A stretch of DNA of 32,488 nt from Burkholderia sp. S171 (GTDB lineage Bacteria > Pseudomonadota > Gammaproteobacteria > Burkholderiales > Burkholderiaceae). The notes under the pieces were generated by a model that searched no databases, was not told where the DNA came from, and worked only from the letters and a program-made list of their open reading frames with translations. The position numbers were made by a program, and so were the translations under genes. Shown here piece by piece: positions 7,072-14,503 of the stretch (position 1 is the first letter of the stretch; each line of letters starts with the position of its first letter). The stretch is taken from contig NZ_LMUF01000039.1 of the NCBI RefSeq assembly GCF_009766085.1, positions 1 through 32,488 of the forward strand. The letters run 5' to 3'.

Positions 7072-8077
7072 CGATCTCCCCGACTTCCTCAGCGCGATGA
7101 CACGAGACGTGCCGCCCATCGACGAAACGCAGCGCCGGTTCTTCCACGCGGCATTTATCGATTGCATACGGGCAGCGCTGATGAAATGTGCAACCTGATG
7201 GAGGGTTCAGCGGCGAAGGCATTTCGCCCTGCAGCCGGATCTTGATGCGCCGGTCTTCTTCGAACAAGGCAGGCGTCGCCGACATCAGCGCACGCGTGTA
7301 CGGATGACGCGGCCGTGCGTAGATCGTTGCCTTGTCGCCAAGTTCGGCCACACCGCCAAAATACATCACCATGACGTCATCGGCGATATGTTCCACCACC
7401 GACAAGTTGTGCGAGATGAACACATAGCTTGTACCGAACTGCTGCTGCAGGTCCATGAACAGATTCAGAATCTGCGCCTGAATGGAAACATCCAGCGCGG
7501 ATACGGGTTCATCGGCTACCAGGATCTGCGGATCGAGAATCATCGCACGCGCGATAGCAACCCGCTGGCGCTGGCCGCCCGAGAACATGTGCGGATACCG
7601 CGTCGCGTGTTCGGGCCTGAGGCCAACGGTCCGCATCATGTGCGCGATCCGTTCGGCGCGCTCAGTGGACGAGAGCTTCGTGTTGATCGCCAGCGGTTCG
7701 CCCAGCGTCTGCTCGACGGTCTTGCGCGGATTCAGCGAAGCAAACGGATTCTGGAACACCATTTGCACGCGTTGCCGCAAGTCGGCCACCTTCGCGCGGC
7801 TCGCGTTCGCCACGTCTTCACCGTCGATCAGCAAACGCCCGGACGTAGGCGCTTCGATCATTGTCAACTGGCGCGCAAGCGTCGATTTGCCGCAGCCGGA
7901 TTCACCCACCACGGCAAGCGTCTTGCCGCGTTCAAGCGAGAACGACACGCCGTTCAATGCCTTCACCGTGCCCTGCTGGAACATGCTGCGCTTGACGCTG
8001 TAGTGCCTGGCGAGTTTATCGGCGACGAGGACGACGTCTTTAGCGTCTTTAGCGAAAGTCTCAGGAACGGCATTCAT
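7064..8077 (-). CDS. dppF: Dipeptide ABC transporter ATP-binding protein DppF
   Basis: This 337-residue ABC ATPase is one of two that power peptide import through DppBC. It has Walker A GESGCGKST near residue 62, a Q-loop MVFQNPFASLNPR, the signature FSGGQRQRVAIARA near 162, Walker B ILVADEP, and the H-loop FISHNLS. The C-terminal oligopeptide-transporter extension has the cysteine motif CTFHQRCPYAIDKC. The MNAVPETF start at 8077 overlaps the dppD stop by four bases. The long upstream extension of the frame falls inside dppD and is not used. The dpp/opp class is clear; a precise substrate (dipeptide versus other peptides or haem) is inferred from DppA-like order and sequence. Confidence 0.9.
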   Translation of the reverse strand: MNAVPETFAKDAKDVVLVADKLARHYSVKRSMFQQGTVKALNGVSFSLERGKTLAVVGESGCGKSTLARQLTMIEAPTSGRLLIDGEDVANASRAKVADLRQRVQMVFQNPFASLNPRKTVEQTLGEPLAINTKLSSTERAERIAHMMRTVGLRPEHATRYPHMFSGGQRQRVAIARAMILDPQILVADEPVSALDVSIQAQILNLFMDLQQQFGTSYVFISHNLSVVEHIADDVMVMYFGGVAELGDKATIYARPRHPYTRALMSATPALFEEDRRIKIRLQGEMPSPLNPPSGCTFHQRCPYAIDKCRVEEPALRFVDGRHVSCHRAEEVGEIDA

Positions 8078-9069
8078 CGCGCGCCTCCATGTTCTGCCAC
8101 GAGTTCCATGTTCAGCGGCTTGATACAGCGTGCGCGCACTGCAGGATCGTTCGGAGCGAGTTGAAAGAGCGCCGGCCGCGCCTTGCGGCAATCGTCGACG
8201 GCGTAGCTGCAACGGGGGGCGAATAAACATCCGGTCGGACGATCATCGCGGCCCGGGACCATGCCCGGCAAGGCCGCGAGCCGTTCGGCGCCGCGGCTAT
8301 GTTCGGGAATAGCCGCCAGCAACGCTTCCGTGTACGGATGATGCGGCTCGCTGAAAATAGTCGGCACGTGATTCGTTTCGATAATCTCGCCCGCGTACAT
8401 CACGGCCACACGCTGCGCGACTTCGGACACGACCGCGAGATCGTGCGAAATCAGCACGAGCGCCATGCCGCGTTCCTTCTGCAGCTTGACCAGCAGCTCC
8501 ATGATCTGCGCCTGGATGGTGACGTCGAGCGCGGTGGTCGGTTCGTCGGCAATCAGCAGCTTCGGATTGCAGGCAACCGCCATCGCGATCATCACGCGCT
8601 GGTTCATGCCGCCGGACATTTGATGCGGGAAGGCATCGATACGGCTCTTCGCGTCGGGAATCCCCACTTGATCGAGCAATTCCATCGCGCGTTGCTGCAG
8701 CTTCGCGCCTCTCAGGCCCTCGTGAAGCTTGAGGACTTCCTTGATCTGATAGCCGACCGTATAGCTCGGATTCAGGCTCGACAACGCGTCCTGAAAGACC
8801 ATCGCAATGTCCTTGCCGATAATCTTCCTGCGTTGCCGCGCCGACGCCTTCAGCAAGTCGACCCCGTTGAACGTGACCTGATCGGCAGTGACAATGCCGG
8901 GTGCATCGATCAAGCCCATGAGCGCCATCATGGTGACGCTTTTGCCCGAACCCGATTCGCCGACAACGCCGACCACTTCGCCGGGTTTGACGGATATATC
9001 GATTCGATCAACCGCCGGGAGCCCATTGAAGCTCACGGCGAGATTGCGGATGGTTAGAAGATCGCTCAT
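8074..9069 (-). CDS. dppD: Dipeptide ABC transporter ATP-binding protein DppD
   Basis: This is a 331-residue ABC ATPase with all motifs: Walker A GESGSGKSVT near residue 38, Q-loop MVFQDALSSLNPS, signature MSGGMNQRVMIAMA near 150, Walker B LLIADEPTTALD, and H-loop LISHDLAVV. The C-terminal extension carries CLFAPRCSYAVDDC plus a later cysteine, the cysteine-rich region typical of DppD/OppD. MSDLLTIRNLAV at 9069 is the natural start; the in-frame ATG at 9186 lies inside dppC. There are two bases between the dppC stop and this start, so coupling is likely. It pairs with DppF as a heterodimer. Confidence 0.92.
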   Translation of the reverse strand: MSDLLTIRNLAVSFNGLPAVDRIDISVKPGEVVGVVGESGSGKSVTMMALMGLIDAPGIVTADQVTFNGVDLLKASARQRRKIIGKDIAMVFQDALSSLNPSYTVGYQIKEVLKLHEGLRGAKLQQRAMELLDQVGIPDAKSRIDAFPHQMSGGMNQRVMIAMAVACNPKLLIADEPTTALDVTIQAQIMELLVKLQKERGMALVLISHDLAVVSEVAQRVAVMYAGEIIETNHVPTIFSEPHHPYTEALLAAIPEHSRGAERLAALPGMVPGRDDRPTGCLFAPRCSYAVDDCRKARPALFQLAPNDPAVRARCIKPLNMELVAEHGGAR

Positions 9070-9071
9070 TT

Positions 9072-9989
9072 TCACGCCATCCGTTTGAGTTTGGGATCGA
9101 GTGCATCGCGCAGACCATCGCCGAGCAGGTTGATCACCAGGACCGAAATCAGGATGGAAAGCCCAGGCATGGTCACGATCCACCACGCACTTTCGATGTA
9201 ATCACGCGCCGACGCGAGCATTGCGCCCCACTCCGCCGCCGGCGGTTGCACGCCGAGGCCGAGAAAGCCGAGCGCGGCGGCATCCAGAATGGCGGACGAA
9301 AAGCCCAACGTAGCTTGCACGATCAGCGGCGCGGCGCAGTTCGGCAGCACTTGCGAGAACATCAGCCGCACGGTGCCGGCACCGGCCACGCGCGACGCCG
9401 TCACGTATTCGCGCTGCAACTCACCCAGCGCAGCCGCACGCGTCAAACGCACATAACCCGGCAACGCGACAATCGCGATGGCGAGCATGGTGTTCATCAG
9501 CCCCGGCCCGATAATCGCGACCACCGCGACCGCCAGCAGCAGCGAAGGCAGCGCGAGCAGCACGTCCATGATGCGCATGATGGGGGTATCGGCCCATTTC
9601 TGGAAAAACGCCGCGATCAAGCCCAGCACGATGCCCGGAATCAACGCCAGCACGACCGACACAAAGCCGATCCAGAACGACAACCGCGCGCCGTACATCA
9701 GGCGCGAGAGGATGTCGCGGCCGGCTTCGTCGGTACCTAGAACGAAGCGCCAGTTACCGCCATCGAGCCACGCGGGTGGGATTTTCACATTGTCCCGATA
9801 CTGCTCAATCGGAGAATGTGGCGCGATCAACGGCGCAAAAATAGCGATGAACACGAGGATCAGCACGATCGCGCCGGCCACCACGGCGCCGCGATTGCGC
9901 GAGAAATTGGCCCAGAACTCGCGTCCGGCGAGGAATCGGCCACTCGGGACGGGGATCAGCGCCCCAGGATTGTTTTGGATATCGGCCAT
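9072..9989 (-). CDS. dppC: Dipeptide ABC transporter permease DppC
   Basis: This 305-residue inner-membrane permease has an N-terminal cytoplasmic arm, then TM1 (GAVVAGAIVLILVFIAIFAP), a periplasmic loop with VLGTDEAGRDILSR typical of DppC/OppC, and a five-helix permease core. The EAA loop that contacts the ATPases is visible as YVRLTRAAALGELQREYVTA. The ending LLGDGLRDALDPKLK is also family-typical. It sits four bases after dppB on the same transcript and is translated with it. Confidence 0.92.
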   Translation of the reverse strand: MADIQNNPGALIPVPSGRFLAGREFWANFSRNRGAVVAGAIVLILVFIAIFAPLIAPHSPIEQYRDNVKIPPAWLDGGNWRFVLGTDEAGRDILSRLMYGARLSFWIGFVSVVLALIPGIVLGLIAAFFQKWADTPIMRIMDVLLALPSLLLAVAVVAIIGPGLMNTMLAIAIVALPGYVRLTRAAALGELQREYVTASRVAGAGTVRLMFSQVLPNCAAPLIVQATLGFSSAILDAAALGFLGLGVQPPAAEWGAMLASARDYIESAWWIVTMPGLSILISVLVINLLGDGLRDALDPKLKRMA

Positions 9990-9993
9990 GGGC

Positions 9994-11004
9994 TTACCTC
10001 GTGTGGCGAATGCGCGGATTCAGCACGCCGTACAACAAGTCGACGACCAGATTCACAAGAATAACGAGCGTAGCGATCATCAGGATACCGCCCTGCACGA
10101 CGGGATAATCGCGCCGGCTGATGGCGTCGATGAGCCACTTACCCACGCCCGGCCACGAGAACAACGTCTCGGTGAGCACAGCGCCTGCGAGGAGCGTGCC
10201 GACCTGCAGGCCGATCACGGTCACCACAGGAATGAGCGCGTTACGCAGCGCATGCACGATCACCACACGTCCCGGCGCGAGCCCTTTGGCGCGCGCGGTG
10301 CGGATGTAGTCCTCGCGCAGCACTTCGAGCATCGATGAACGCGTCATCCGTGCGATCACGGCGAGCGGAATCGTGCCCAGCACGATGGTCGGCAGAATCA
10401 GGTGACTGACGGCGGACTTGAACGCGCCTTCATCGGTAGAAAAGAGTGCGTCCCACAGCATGAAGCCGGTGCGATGCGGAATGTCGTATTCCACCGCGAT
10501 ACGTCCTGAAACCGGCGTCCATCCCAGCTTGGCCGAGAAGAACATGATGAGGATCAAACCCCACCAGAAGATCGGCATGGAATAACCGGTGAGGGCGGTG
10601 CCCATCACGCCATGATCGACGACCGTGCCGCGCTTCAACGCAGCGGCCACGCCGGCCGGCAATCCGATCGCCAAAGCGAAAATCATCGCGCAGATCGCGA
10701 GTTCGAGCGTCGCGGGAAAGCGCGCCATGAATTCGCCCATCACGCTGGTATTGGTGATGATCGACATGCCGAGATCGCCTTTCAGCGCGTGTCCGACATA
10801 GTGGAGATATTGAACAGGAAGCGGCAGGTCGAGCCCGAGCCGCTTCATTGCTTCGGCATGCATGGCCGGGTCCACGCCGCGCTCGCCCATCATCACTTCA
10901 ATGGGATCGCCCGGGATCAGGTGGATTAACGCGAACGCGAGGATCGTGATGCCGATAAACGTCGGGATCACCATGCCTATGCGCCGCAGAACGAATCGGA
11001 ACAT
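9994..11004 (-). CDS. dppB: Dipeptide ABC transporter permease DppB
   Basis: This 336-residue permease opens with MFRFVLRRIGMVIPTFIGIT and IHLIPGDPIEVMMG, the standard DppB/OppB N-terminus. The conserved EAA-type motif is MLEVLREDYIRTARAKGL near residue 230. VETLFSWPGVGKWLIDAI-like sequence (TETLFSWPGVG) and RDYPVVQGGILM at the C-terminus confirm the class. About six membrane helices are visible. A hairpin in the 113-base gap from dppA probably lowers its expression relative to the binding protein. Confidence 0.92.
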   Translation of the reverse strand: MFRFVLRRIGMVIPTFIGITILAFALIHLIPGDPIEVMMGERGVDPAMHAEAMKRLGLDLPLPVQYLHYVGHALKGDLGMSIITNTSVMGEFMARFPATLELAICAMIFALAIGLPAGVAAALKRGTVVDHGVMGTALTGYSMPIFWWGLILIMFFSAKLGWTPVSGRIAVEYDIPHRTGFMLWDALFSTDEGAFKSAVSHLILPTIVLGTIPLAVIARMTRSSMLEVLREDYIRTARAKGLAPGRVVIVHALRNALIPVVTVIGLQVGTLLAGAVLTETLFSWPGVGKWLIDAISRRDYPVVQGGILMIATLVILVNLVVDLLYGVLNPRIRHTR

Positions 11005-11034
11005 GGTTCGTCTCTTTGGGGAGGAAAAATGCGA

Positions 11035-11067
11035 CCGGCGACGCGGGCTTGTGACCCTTGTCGCCGG
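11035..11067 (-). terminator. Hairpin between dppA and dppB, attenuator-like
   Basis: GTCGCCGG (11067-11060 on the minus strand as CCGGCGAC) and its 8-base complement at 11042-11035 form a perfect stem around a 17-base loop that can pair further (GGG/CCC). On the minus strand a T-run (CATTTTTCC) follows. Such structures after a binding-protein gene often stop part of transcription or protect the upstream mRNA. The rest of the gap holds the dppB ribosome site (GGGGAGG complement region) and nothing else clear. Confidence 0.55.
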
Positions 11068-11117
11068 ACCTTTTCGACTAGTTTTAGTTTTAGTGCATGA
11101 AGCGTACTGCTACCAGC

Positions 11118-12752
11118 TTACTGCACGCCAACGCCGTCGAAACGCAGGTAACCCAGCGGCTCGATCTTCATGCCGATCACCTTCTTGCTCGTCGGCTGAT
11201 ACACCGTGGAGTGAGCGATCGGCGAGAACGGCAGTTGATCAGCGAAAATTTGCTGCGCTTGCATATAAGCCTGCGTGCGCTGCGCTTGGTCGGACGTATT
11301 ACGGCCCTTGATCACCAGATCGTTGAAAGGCTTGTAGCACCAGTGCGAGAAGTTGCTGCCGTTGACCGCTTCGCAACCGAGCAGCGTGCCGAGCCAGTTG
11401 TCCGGATCGCCGTTATCGCCCGTCCAGCCAATCAGCATGGCGTCGTGCTCGCCTGCGTGGGCACGCTTGATGTACTCGCCCCACTCATACGACACAATAT
11501 TCGCCTTCACGCCAATCTTCGCCCAGTCGGCCTGGATCATCTCGGCCATCAGACGCGCGTTCGGGTTGTACGGACGCTGGACCGGCATGGCCCACAGGTT
11601 GATCTCGAAGCCGTTCGGGAAACCGGCCTTCGCGAGCAATGCCTTGGCTTTGGCGGTGTCGTACGCTTGAACCTTCAGGTTCTTGTCGTAGGACCATTCG
11701 GTCGGCGGGATCGGTGCAATCGCGGCTTGACCTGCGCCTTGATACACCGACTCGATGATCGCCTTCTTGTTGATCGCCATGTCCAGCGCGCGGCGGACAT
11801 CGACGTTCTCGACGTTCTTCTTCGTCGTGTTGTACGCGACGTAGCCTTCGTTGAAGCCCGGTTGCGACGGCGTGTCGAGGTTCGTGTCGGCCTTCAGCGG
11901 CGCAATGTCAGCCGGACGCGGATAGCTCATCACCTGGCATTCGTTGCTCTTCAGCTTTTGTACGCGCACGGCGGCGTCCGGCGTGATCGAGAAAATCAGC
12001 TTCGAAATTTTGACTGCGCCGGCCTTCCAGTAATCAGGATTGCCGTCGAAACGGATGGTCGCGTCTTTCGTATAGCTGCGGAAAATAAACGGACCCGTGC
12101 CGACTGGCTGCTGGTTGATATCCGAGGCCTTGCCCGCTTTCAGCAGTTGTTGAGCGTATTCATCCGACTGGATCGACGCGTATTCCATCGCCATGTTCTG
12201 GATAAACGGCGCGTTGACTTCTTTCAGCGTGAACTTGACCGTGTACGGATCGACTGCTTCGATCTTCGTGATCAGCTTGTCCAGGCCCATGTCCGTGAAA
12301 TACGGGAACGACGTCGGGTAGGCCTTCCGGAACGGCTGGTTCGGATCGAGCATGCGGTTGAACGTGAAGAGCACGTCGTCCGCGTTGAAGTCGCGCGTGG
12401 GCTTGAAGAACGACGTGGTCTGGAACTTCACGCCATGACGGAGATGGAACGTGTACGTCAGGCCATCGGGCGAGACATCCCACTTTTCCGCGAGGCCCGG
12501 TTCTACTTTCGTGCCGCCGCGCTCGAATTCCACGAGGCGGTTATAGACCGTGAAGGTGTTTGCGGTGAAATCGGTGCCCGTGGTGTATTGCGCGGGATCG
12601 AAACCGGCCGGGCTGCCTTCTGAGCAGTAAACGAGCGTTTTGTTGGGAATGGGTGCAGCTTGAGCGACGCTCGCGGTTACGAGCGAGGCCGCGATGGCGG
12701 CGCTTAAAGCCATCGACAGTCGAGCGGCTCGTAACAGGCCAATTTTCTTCAT
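11118..12752 (-). CDS. dppA: Dipeptide-binding periplasmic protein DppA
   Basis: This 544-residue solute-binding protein belongs to family 5. A clear Sec signal peptide lies at the N-terminus: KK, then RLSMALSAAIAASLVTASV, with cleavage likely after AQA. The mature protein starts with KTLVYCSEGSPAGFDP, very like DppA. Other landmarks are YNRLVEFERG, WDVSPDGLTYTFHLRHGVKF, VRRALDMAINKKAI and the late GWTGDNGDPDNWLG segment near residue 440. The size fits the DppA group. It heads the operon and delivers peptides to DppBC. Two cysteines (near 452 and 463) in ending LLGCEAVNGSNFSHWCYKP may form a disulfide, as in DppA. Confidence 0.92.
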   Translation of the reverse strand: MKKIGLLRAARLSMALSAAIAASLVTASVAQAAPIPNKTLVYCSEGSPAGFDPAQYTTGTDFTANTFTVYNRLVEFERGGTKVEPGLAEKWDVSPDGLTYTFHLRHGVKFQTTSFFKPTRDFNADDVLFTFNRMLDPNQPFRKAYPTSFPYFTDMGLDKLITKIEAVDPYTVKFTLKEVNAPFIQNMAMEYASIQSDEYAQQLLKAGKASDINQQPVGTGPFIFRSYTKDATIRFDGNPDYWKAGAVKISKLIFSITPDAAVRVQKLKSNECQVMSYPRPADIAPLKADTNLDTPSQPGFNEGYVAYNTTKKNVENVDVRRALDMAINKKAIIESVYQGAGQAAIAPIPPTEWSYDKNLKVQAYDTAKAKALLAKAGFPNGFEINLWAMPVQRPYNPNARLMAEMIQADWAKIGVKANIVSYEWGEYIKRAHAGEHDAMLIGWTGDNGDPDNWLGTLLGCEAVNGSNFSHWCYKPFNDLVIKGRNTSDQAQRTQAYMQAQQIFADQLPFSPIAHSTVYQPTSKKVIGMKIEPLGYLRFDGVGVQ

Positions 12753-12831
12753 GTTTCCTCCAGGATCGATGCCGGCTAAAACCAGCGTAGCGCGATATTA
12801 CTGAGCTTTGCCGGGGGGAACAAGGCGACGA

Positions 12832-12849
12832 AATTCCCTATGGGGAATT
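12832..12849. promoter_or_regulatory. Palindrome upstream of dppA, operator candidate
   Basis: AATTCCC-T-AT-G-GGGAATT is an 18-base palindrome with a single mismatched pair, about 80 bases before the dppA start. Its place and symmetry fit a repressor or activator site for the dpp operon. The binding protein is unknown. Confidence 0.45.
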
Positions 12850-13151
12850 GCTTCTGCCCGCGTGTCCGGCAAGCCAGGCAACAGGGTTGAAAAAGCGGCG
12901 TTTTCGCTTAACTTCTACGAGTTACGGAGATTTTTGGTCGATTCAGCGCGTTTTTCATCGATTCACGCTGGGTCGGCAAACTCACGCGCGACGGCAAATT
13001 CGGGCGCTACCGTAGCACGAAAGAAATGTAAATTTAAGCTAAAGATCAGGATTGTTGCGCGCCGAAAACATGAGTCCATCATGTTTCGTTATGCACAATG
13101 TTTCAAGGTGATTAAACACGAGGGAGGGTAAATACGAAACGACGATGAGAA

Positions 13152-13173
13152 CCGCGCGGCGAATGCCGCGCGG
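13152..13173 (-). terminator. Terminator-like hairpin after metF
   Basis: CCGCGCGGC-gaat-GCCGCGCGG is a perfect 9-base stem with a 4-base loop, 15 bases after the metF stop. On the minus strand it is followed only by a T-rich stretch (TTCTCATCGTCGTTT), so the T-run is weak. Confidence 0.6.
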
Positions 13174-13187
13174 GTACAGCTAAACTT

Positions 13188-14027
13188 TTACTTCCCCGAC
13201 AACGCCAACCGCTCGCAAATCGTCTTGCTCGCGGCTGCGCCGTTCAGCGTATAAAAATGCAGTCCCGGTGCGCCTTCTTTCACCAGCCGCTCGCACAAAC
13301 CGGTCACCACATCCAATCCAAATGCGCGGATCGCTTCTTTATCGTCACCAAAACTTTCCAGGCGGCGTGCAATCCACTTCGGCACTTCCGCGCCGCACAT
13401 CTCCGAGAAACGCATCAGCTGCGAGAAATTCGTGATGGGCATGATGCCCGGCACGATAGGAACATCGACACCCTGCTTGCGGGCGTCATCGACGAAACGG
13501 AAATACGCGTCCGCGTTGAAGAAGTACTGCGTGATCGCTGAATTCGCGCCGGCCTGCACCTTGCGCACGAAGTTATCCATGTCGGATTTGGGCGAACGCG
13601 CCTGCGGGTGATATTCCGGATACGCCGCGACTTCAATGTTGAACCAGTCGCCATGCTCGGCCCGGATAAATCCAACCAGTTCCGACGCATACCGCAACTC
13701 GCCGACTTCGCCCATGCCCGAAGGCAAGTCGCCACGCAACGCGACAATGTGACGAATACCATGCTCGCGATAGCTGCCGAGAATGGCCCGCAGACTCTCC
13801 TTCGACGACCCGATGCACGACAAATGCGGCGCCGCTTCGAGCCCCTGCTTCATCATCTCGACGACGGTATCGAGCGTACCTTGCTGCGTGGAACCGCCCG
13901 CGCCGAACGTCACGGAGACGAACTTCGGGTTGAGCGCCTTGAGTTGCGCGCCAGTCGCGCGCAATTTCTCGATTCCTTCCTGCGTCTTCGGCGGGAAAAA
14001 CTCGAATGAGAGTTCGATCGGTTTCAT
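13188..14027 (-). CDS. metF: Methylenetetrahydrofolate reductase
   Basis: This 279-residue TIM-barrel flavoprotein reduces 5,10-methylene-THF to 5-methyl-THF with NAD(P)H, supplying the methyl group for methionine synthesis. Family landmarks are ELSFEFFPPKTQEG at the start (the catalytic-region glutamate), VSVTFGAGGSTQQGTLDTV near residue 40, HIVALRGDLPSG near 95 (the RGD motif near the FAD site), AAYPEYHPQA near 132, and the barrel end with ITQYFFNADAYFRFVDD. It is the last gene of the ahcY operon, so methyl-group production and SAH clearance are made together. Length and start are normal for bacterial MetF. Confidence 0.93.
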   Translation of the reverse strand: MKPIELSFEFFPPKTQEGIEKLRATGAQLKALNPKFVSVTFGAGGSTQQGTLDTVVEMMKQGLEAAPHLSCIGSSKESLRAILGSYREHGIRHIVALRGDLPSGMGEVGELRYASELVGFIRAEHGDWFNIEVAAYPEYHPQARSPKSDMDNFVRKVQAGANSAITQYFFNADAYFRFVDDARKQGVDVPIVPGIMPITNFSQLMRFSEMCGAEVPKWIARRLESFGDDKEAIRAFGLDVVTGLCERLVKEGAPGLHFYTLNGAAASKTICERLALSGK

Positions 14028-14064
14028 GGGAAGAGTGGAACGCGCGCGCGAGGCGTTCGCGTTC

Positions 14065-14415
14065 TTAGAAGTTGCGCTGACCGAGGATCAGCGCCGACAG
14101 CAGCCAGGACACGATGCTGTACAGAATCGAGCCGAAGAATGCCGACCAGAACCCCGACACCTCGAAGCCTTTCAGCAACGAAGCGCACAGCCAGAAACAC
14201 AGCGCATTCACGACGAGAATGAACAATCCGAGCGTGAGAATGGTCACCGGCAGCGTGAGCAGCACCAGCAACGGACGCAGGAACGTATTGATCAGCCCGA
14301 GCACGATCGCGACGATCAGCGCGGTGCCGAAACTGCGAATGTGAATCGACGGCACAAGGTAGGTGATGATCAACAGCGCGAGCGCGTTGATCAGCCAAGT
14401 CAGCAGCACGGACAT
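14065..14415 (-). CDS. Phage-holin-4-superfamily membrane protein
   Basis: This 116-residue, almost entirely hydrophobic protein has about four helices: LLTWLINALALLIITYLVP, FGTALIVAIVLGLINTF, LVLLTLPVTILTLGLFILVV with NALCFWLCASLL, and FWSAFFGSILYSIVSWLLSAL. It matches the Phage_holin_4_2 type (YvlD-like). Despite the name, chromosomal members are not known lysis proteins. I chose MSVLLTW at 14415, which has a GGAGACC ribosome site; a longer upstream frame runs through a hairpin. Its position between ahcY and metF is typical of the genus group, but its function in the methyl cycle is unknown. Confidence 0.82.
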   Translation of the reverse strand: MSVLLTWLINALALLIITYLVPSIHIRSFGTALIVAIVLGLINTFLRPLLVLLTLPVTILTLGLFILVVNALCFWLCASLLKGFEVSGFWSAFFGSILYSIVSWLLSALILGQRNF

Positions 14416-14442
14416 CGAAGGTCTCCTGGTACTTGAAGGGAC

Positions 14443-14474
14443 GTGTGCCCGGATGTTGGTACACCCGGGCACAC
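14443..14474 (-). promoter_or_regulatory. Perfect 10-bp hairpin between ahcY and the holin-like gene
   Basis: GTGTGCCCGG and CCGGGCACAC pair fully around a 12-base loop in the 88-base spacer. There is no T-run after it on either strand, so it is more likely an mRNA-stabilising or processing structure than a terminator. Confidence 0.5.
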
Positions 14475-14503
14475 GAGAAAGAGCTACGACAACACAGCCG
14501 CAA

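Larger units (their letters stand above)
12753..13187. other. Intergenic region upstream of dppA with a palindrome and the metF terminator
   Basis: The gap lies between dppA (starting leftward) and the end of metF, both on the minus strand. It holds a ribosome site complement (CCTCC near 12757), a palindrome at 12832-12849, and a terminator-like hairpin at 13152-13173. Two similar short direct repeats (TCGATTCAGCG and TCGATTCACGC) occur near 12940-12970. A 107-codon plus-strand frame here shows no recognisable protein features and is not called. No convincing sigma-70 promoter was fixed. Confidence 0.6.

Noticed and set aside
11097..12623. Long plus-strand open frame of 508 codons opposite dppA
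   Set aside because: It is the antisense shadow of dppA, caused by GC-biased third positions. The Arg/His-rich translation is not protein-like. Similar shadows lie opposite ahcY and fliF.
12808..13131. 107-codon plus-strand frame upstream of dppA
   Set aside because: Composition is arbitrary, it has no recognisable motif, it overlaps a palindrome and repeats, and it runs against the neighbouring genes.
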